Part shown: piece by piece, positions 60,085 to 64,000 of the stretch
How positions within the stretch are numbered: position 1 is the first letter of the stretch
How the letters are laid out: each line of letters opens with the position of its first letter
Source of the DNA: Actinobacteria bacterium IMCC26256
Lineage (GTDB): Bacteria; Actinomycetota; Acidimicrobiia; IMCC26256
NCBI GenBank assembly: GCA_001023575.1
Contig: CP011489.1
Location: 496,001 to 560,000, forward strand
Direction: 5' to 3'
Length of the DNA stretch: 64,000 bases
Made by a program: the position numbers and the translations under genes
Notes under the pieces: generated by a model
Database searches by the model: none
What the model was told of the DNA's origin: nothing
What the model saw: the letters and a program-made list of their open reading frames with translations, nothing else

Positions 60085-61340
60085 TTAACTTCTATTGGAG
60101 CAGACTCAGCGGGCGAGTTATTACCAGAGCGTGCAACGATCAGTAACACAATCTCAACTACTCCCGTTATTAGCGCTAGCCATACAACTGTCATCGGGCT
60201 CGGTGCCGAGATGAATACGAATGCTGTAAACGCTATGACCACAACGATGGATTGCAGGAGAACCAAGTTACCTGCGACAAAGTTGCTAATCGGCCCGCCG
60301 AGGATTCCATGCTCTGATCCAGCAGATCCTGCCCGGTTAGTAAGGCCACTGAAAACGGCGCGAATCTTTATGGCTGCACGGGACTCGCCGAGCACCCCGG
60401 CCGTGATCGCTACTACGAGGCCAATAAGCATCACGATGCGATTAATCATGAAGAGGAAACGAAGTGTGATGTTGTAGACGGATGTTTGAGCCGCCTGCCC
60501 GGTTGATGTAGTCGCTGCAGCGTTTACGTATCCGCTGCGCCCGAGGCTTAGTGCCGCGGCGAGCAGGAGTGAGACCACCACGAGGCCGAGCCCCACTCGG
60601 AAAGCCCCCTTGCGGCGGTCTTTCGCCGCTGCGATTGAGCCTGCGAATAGAGCGATGATTAGCCACGGCAAGATATTTGCAGCCGAGTTCAGCGCCTTGG
60701 TCGCTCCCTGCGCAGTGACAAGGCCATCCGCGCGGGCGAGTACGAAGTCTGTTGGGATCAGGTTGAACGGAATTTTGCTTGTTACTCCAAATGATGTCTT
60801 CTCTAACTTCTTTGAGACCTCTTTGTAGACAGGAGAGAGGTCTATGGTGACCTCGCCTTTCTTAGTTTGAATCGTTATGTTTCCATCGCCGGTCAAGACA
60901 TTCTCAAGGCTCTTGTGCGCGACGCGGTTTGCCTGGATCCAGACAGTCTCAAACTTCTTGTCCTCGACTGCCTTTAAGGTGATCTTGTAAGTGGCCTGCT
61001 GGAGAGCCGTAGATGCAGGGCTTGCGAGGAAGTCGAGGGAGTTCGGGAGTTTTTCCTGCAGTGCGTCGCTGACGCGATTGTCAGCAAAGATATTTGTACT
61101 CACCGAGGTGGCGATGGCTTTTTGAATCGCGGGGTCTGAGGCGAGGGGAGTGATGGTGGCGACATAACGGTCTGTATCTAGGAGCTGGTTGCGACTCCAT
61201 ACGCCGACCACCGTTATTGGGGTGAGGATGATCCCCAGGATGAGGAGAACCCAGGCGACCATGGTGCGCCACCTGCGCTTCGGGGTTTGGGGCTTCTGAG
61301 TATCGCTTGGGGAGGTTGAGGTCTCTTGAGTCTTCGTCAT
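60081..61340 (-). CDS. Membrane protein with extracytoplasmic N-terminal domain
   Basis: The 419-residue protein has one helix near residues 28-50, an extracytoplasmic domain (about 50-220) with LDTDRYVATITPLASDPAIQKAIATSV, and four or five helices in the C-terminal half. This architecture is known from actinobacterial proteins of unknown function with a DUF-type domain. It is translationally coupled to the DapB-like gene. Confidence 0.7.
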   Translation of the reverse strand: MTKTQETSTSPSDTQKPQTPKRRWRTMVAWVLLILGIILTPITVVGVWSRNQLLDTDRYVATITPLASDPAIQKAIATSVSTNIFADNRVSDALQEKLPNSLDFLASPASTALQQATYKITLKAVEDKKFETVWIQANRVAHKSLENVLTGDGNITIQTKKGEVTIDLSPVYKEVSKKLEKTSFGVTSKIPFNLIPTDFVLARADGLVTAQGATKALNSAANILPWLIIALFAGSIAAAKDRRKGAFRVGLGLVVVSLLLAAALSLGRSGYVNAAATTSTGQAAQTSVYNITLRFLFMINRIVMLIGLVVAITAGVLGESRAAIKIRAVFSGLTNRAGSAGSEHGILGGPISNFVAGNLVLLQSIVVVIAFTAFVFISAPSPMTVVWLALITGVVEIVLLIVARSGNNSPAESAPIEVK

Positions 61341-61351
61341 GGGGTGAGACG

Positions 61352-62551
61352 TTAGACGGAAGGGCGTAGTTCCGTCAGCGCAACGGCGTTATCTCGCATA
61401 ATTAATCTCTGTGTCGCCTCCGGAAATTCGGTTAGCTCTCCGGCGTAGTTAAGGGGGGTAGGCATGCCCTCAATGTGTGGCCAGTCGGAGCCGAAAATCA
61501 CACGGTCCTCGCCAACAAGGGACGCGATTTCGTATGGGTTGTCTTCCCAGAACGGATTGATCCAAATATTGCGGCGGAATGTCTCGATCGGGTCCTCAGG
61601 GAAGAAGCCTGGGATGCGCTTGTGGGTTGAGGACAATTTGCGGAATAGGTCTGGGAGGAACTCTGAGCCATTCTCGACAGATGCAATTCGGATATTTGGG
61701 AAGCGCGTGAAGAGGCGGTCGAAGATGAGCGAGGCCAAGAAGTCGTATATGGCGCGCTCCATCGTGAGCATGTTGATACTTGGTCGGTCGGCGCCCTCAA
61801 ATGTTGCAGCGAAACCCTCAGCTGCGTATCCGTTTGCGACGTAGCCGGAGTCTGCGGCGTGCACAACGACTGTGATCCCGGATTCATTCACGCGTGCCCA
61901 GAACGGATCGAAGATCGGGTCGGCGGGTGTACGAGGGCCGTTGGCTGTAAACGCTGCGGCTGGTCGCATCACGACAGTTCGAGCACCATTGGCGAGAGCG
62001 TACTCAAGCTCGGCTACTGCGAACTCGGGGCTACAGAGTGATATGTAGGGTGCAGCGAAGATGCGGTTTTTGTAGTTGAAACCCCAATCCTCCTCGACCC
62101 AGCGGTTAAATGAACGGAATGCAATCTCTACTGCCGGCGTGTCGTGCTTGAGGAGTTGTTCGTAGAGCATCCCAAGAGTTGGGAACATCCAGCACTCGCC
62201 GACACCTTGCTCTGTCAATACATCTAAGCGAGCATCGCGGTCGCGGTACTCGGGGCGAATCGGCTCGCGCTCTTTTAGGAAATCAAGTGGGAACTTCTGC
62301 TCGGGGTTGCCGCGGAAATAGTCGTGGAGCGCTCCGGCCTTAGCGATTGGGTCGAAGGTTGCATTGGTTACGACTCGGCTCACTTTTCCGCCGACTACCG
62401 GGTACATGCGCCCATCAATCTGTGCCCACTGCACAGTGCGAGGACCAGCCCCTGCCGGGAGGTGGCGGGTAAAGGCATCTAGGGCCTCGTAGTAGTGGTT
62501 GTCTGCGTCGAAGGCCGGATAGTCAAGGGCCGGATAGTTGAGTTCGCTCAT
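61352..62551 (-). CDS. Amidohydrolase family protein (TIM-barrel, metal-dependent)
   Basis: The 399-residue protein has FDADNHYYEALDAF (variant of the HxH motif), VVHAADSGY, ENGSEFLPDLFRKL and GSDWPHIEG with the metal Asp. It fits the amidohydrolase-2/ACMSD-like group found in steroid and aromatic breakdown clusters. TATCCT lies seven bases above the ATG. It precedes the membrane-protein gene by eleven bases. Confidence 0.88.
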   Translation of the reverse strand: MSELNYPALDYPAFDADNHYYEALDAFTRHLPAGAGPRTVQWAQIDGRMYPVVGGKVSRVVTNATFDPIAKAGALHDYFRGNPEQKFPLDFLKEREPIRPEYRDRDARLDVLTEQGVGECWMFPTLGMLYEQLLKHDTPAVEIAFRSFNRWVEEDWGFNYKNRIFAAPYISLCSPEFAVAELEYALANGARTVVMRPAAAFTANGPRTPADPIFDPFWARVNESGITVVVHAADSGYVANGYAAEGFAATFEGADRPSINMLTMERAIYDFLASLIFDRLFTRFPNIRIASVENGSEFLPDLFRKLSSTHKRIPGFFPEDPIETFRRNIWINPFWEDNPYEIASLVGEDRVIFGSDWPHIEGMPTPLNYAGELTEFPEATQRLIMRDNAVALTELRPSV

Positions 62552-62643
62552 AGTGCAGAGGATACGGGAGGCTAAGCGGCCAACCTCACTCGGAATACTC
62601 GGTTATTCCTCTGCTCCCGAGTTACCTAGTTAGCCTGCTGATT

Positions 62644-63030
62644 ATGTCCTTAAAGCATCCAACTCGATGGGCCCCGATTGCGGACCTTCTAGTAATTGTG
62701 ATCTTCGTTGCCGTGGGGCGTAACAGGCACGGACTCGACTCAACTGGGACGGTGTGGTTTCTGACCGTGCTCTGGCCTTTCGCACTTGCCTGGATAATCT
62801 CCGGAGTCACGATGCGTCTCTACACGAGCGTTGATCGCACTTGGCTGCGACTTATTGGAACGATCATCGCCACGGCGATTCTCGGTGGACTCCTACGAGG
62901 TATTACAAGCCACACGATGTTCTCGGTCTTCAATATCGTCTTCTCGATATTCATACTTTTTGGTACAGCAGGGTGGAGATCTATTCGCCTGCTTACGCTT
63001 CGAGTGAGGTCGAACTCGAGGCCCGCTTAG
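62644..63030 (+). CDS. DUF3054 membrane protein
   Basis: The 128-residue protein has four hydrophobic helices (LLVIVIFVAVGRNRHG, TVLWPFALAWIISGVTM, LIGTIIATAILGGLLRGI and VFNIVFSIFILFGTAGWRSI). This matches DUF3054, frequent in actinobacteria, function unknown. Its 3' end overlaps the nhaA 3' end by 38 bases. Confidence 0.85.
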   Translation: MSLKHPTRWAPIADLLVIVIFVAVGRNRHGLDSTGTVWFLTVLWPFALAWIISGVTMRLYTSVDRTWLRLIGTIIATAILGGLLRGITSHTMFSVFNIVFSIFILFGTAGWRSIRLLTLRVRSNSRPA

Positions 63031-64000
63031 GGTTTGTGGCTCGACCAACTGCAACCCCTGCGACCGCAGCAATGAGCGTCGCCAATAAAATTCCGAGGCT
63101 GACAGGCTGAGCGTTGATCGTTCCAGCGACCGTCGCCTCTACACCGATTATTGCGACAGTTAATGCTGCGGCTGCTGCAATCCCAAGGGTTATCGCTTCG
63201 CCTATCGAAATACCAATACTCTTGCGCGCCACGAGGAGCACGCCACCAACCCCGATTACCTTCCCTAAGAGAATGGCTACGGCCGTAAACGCGATGAGTA
63301 TCGCTGGCGAGCCACTGCTTAGTGACACCGGAACGAGAGTGTTAACGAAGACAAATAGGGGGAGGAGTATTCCTGCAATCCAGGGATGCCAACCGCGCTC
63401 GATGCGCTCGTCAATTGGTTCCTTGGTCCCCGCGGCTTTGACTCGAGGTACCGAGCACCCAACGGCGAATGCAGCTAGCGATGGATGTATGCCTGCCTGA
63501 ATGGAGAGGATGCATACAGTCGCCGCTACGGCTGCAACAGCCCATCCGCCTAGGTGGAGGCGCTTAGCGAGCACGGCGTAAGCAGCGATTACTCCAAGTA
63601 TCAGAGGTACAAGGAAGAGGTTGGGCGTATCGCTCCCAAAGAGCGCAAGGGCGAATACAGCACCTATGTCGTCAAATATTGCAATCGTAAGAATCATTGT
63701 CCTCAAGTGTGTCGTGCGCGACCTACTTGAGCCTCCTGCGATAGCAATAATTGCGGTTGCTACTGCAATATCTGTAGCCACTACAGCAACCCATCCGCTG
63801 CTCGCGCCTGGGGTCGATGGCGACCGCACGAGGAGCAGATAGATGGCTGCTGGTACGACCATGCCTGCAACTGCAGCGAAGGCGCAGACTCGAGCGATTG
63901 TTCCTGACAGGGCTCCGTGTGCAGCCTCTCTGCGTAGTTCGAGCCCGACAAGCAGGAAGAAGCCAGTAACTGCGACCTCCGAGATTATTGATCTCAGATG
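62993..64000 (-). CDS. nhaA: Na+/H+ antiporter NhaA (5' partial)
   Basis: The frame runs out of the window at 64000. The visible part starts within the second helix region and shows GFFLLVGLELRREA, TDIAVATAIIAIAG with the Asp equivalent to E. coli D133, and IFDDIGAVFALALF with the D163-D164 pair. Several more helices follow to a C-terminus SSTSLEA. It exchanges protons for Na+ across the membrane. Its 3' end overlaps the convergent DUF3054 gene. Confidence 0.93.
   Translation of the reverse strand, partial: HLRSIISEVAVTGFFLLVGLELRREAAHGALSGTIARVCAFAAVAGMVVPAAIYLLLVRSPSTPGASSGWVAVVATDIAVATAIIAIAGGSSRSRTTHLRTMILTIAIFDDIGAVFALALFGSDTPNLFLVPLILGVIAAYAVLAKRLHLGGWAVAAVAATVCILSIQAGIHPSLAAFAVGCSVPRVKAAGTKEPIDERIERGWHPWIAGILLPLFVFVNTLVPVSLSSGSPAILIAFTAVAILLGKVIGVGGVLLVARKSIGISIGEAITLGIAAAAALTVAIIGVEATVAGTINAQPVSLGILLATLIAAVAGVAVGRATNPKRASSSTSLEA

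Overview
The window reads as a chromosome segment of a free-living actinobacterium, most likely of the Acidimicrobiia/Ilumatobacter type. The evidence is intermediate GC with GTG/TTG starts, a 13E12-family HNH gene under an actinobacterial LexA box, an F420-type (LLM) oxidoreductase, MenB/MenC of actinobacterial type, DUF2142 and DUF3054 membrane proteins, several starts that look leaderless, and many CoA-, P450- and SDR-type catabolic genes. No rRNA, tRNA, CRISPR array, transposase or integrase was seen. The taxon is an inference.

Left part (1-14.9 kb): DNA metabolism and cell surface. A PD-(D/E)XK Fe-S nuclease (cut by the window edge) is translationally coupled to rmuC. Next come a type IV-like HNH endonuclease of the phosphorothioate-DNA family, an unknown protein preceded by a 16-bp tandem array, a secreted CE1-type esterase, and a collagen-like surface protein of about 1,400 residues that is split by a single missing base. 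A GT-C-like membrane protein with a TPR lipoprotein, a coiled-coil protein and a membrane protein with a His-rich linker and an unrecognised secreted domain follow.

Middle left (15-29 kb): an acyl-CoA ligase, a DUF2142 protein, menB and menC (menaquinone), a PAS-GGDEF-EAL protein, a cold-shock gene with a long structured leader, a ThDP enzyme, a GlcD-type FAD oxidase, an OYE/FadH-like reductase and an EstB-type hydrolase.

Middle right (29-52 kb): catabolic islands. A TetR gene and a divergent SRPBCC-sulfatase operon share a perfect 26-bp palindrome that contains both -35 boxes; an N-acyl-D-amino-acid deacylase-type gene and a CaiB CoA-transferase follow. Next are a DyP peroxidase, a phosphotransferase, a haloalkane dehalogenase, an RNase Z-like hydrolase, a DsbB/thioredoxin pair, and a four-gene FAD/LLM/propeller/SDR operon divergent from a cytochrome P450. 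A MaoC hydratase, a nitroreductase and NTF2-like proteins come next.

Right part (52-64 kb): a 1.8-kb insert carrying a short ORF plus a nucleotidyltransferase and a lipoprotein paralogous to the secreted domain at 14 kb lies between the 3' end of an ABC-2 permease gene and a 55-bp diverged copy of that same 3' end. Then come a DrrAB-type ABC exporter, a hydrolase, an SDR, a cupin, a DapB-like dehydrogenase, a membrane protein, an amidohydrolase, DUF3054 and a partial nhaA.

The strongest unusual signals are the 58-bp three-palindrome element present twice (31.7 and 49.2 kb), the two 3'-end echoes of intact genes (43.4 and 53.0 kb), the two-member secreted-domain family, and the dual operator at 29.7 kb.
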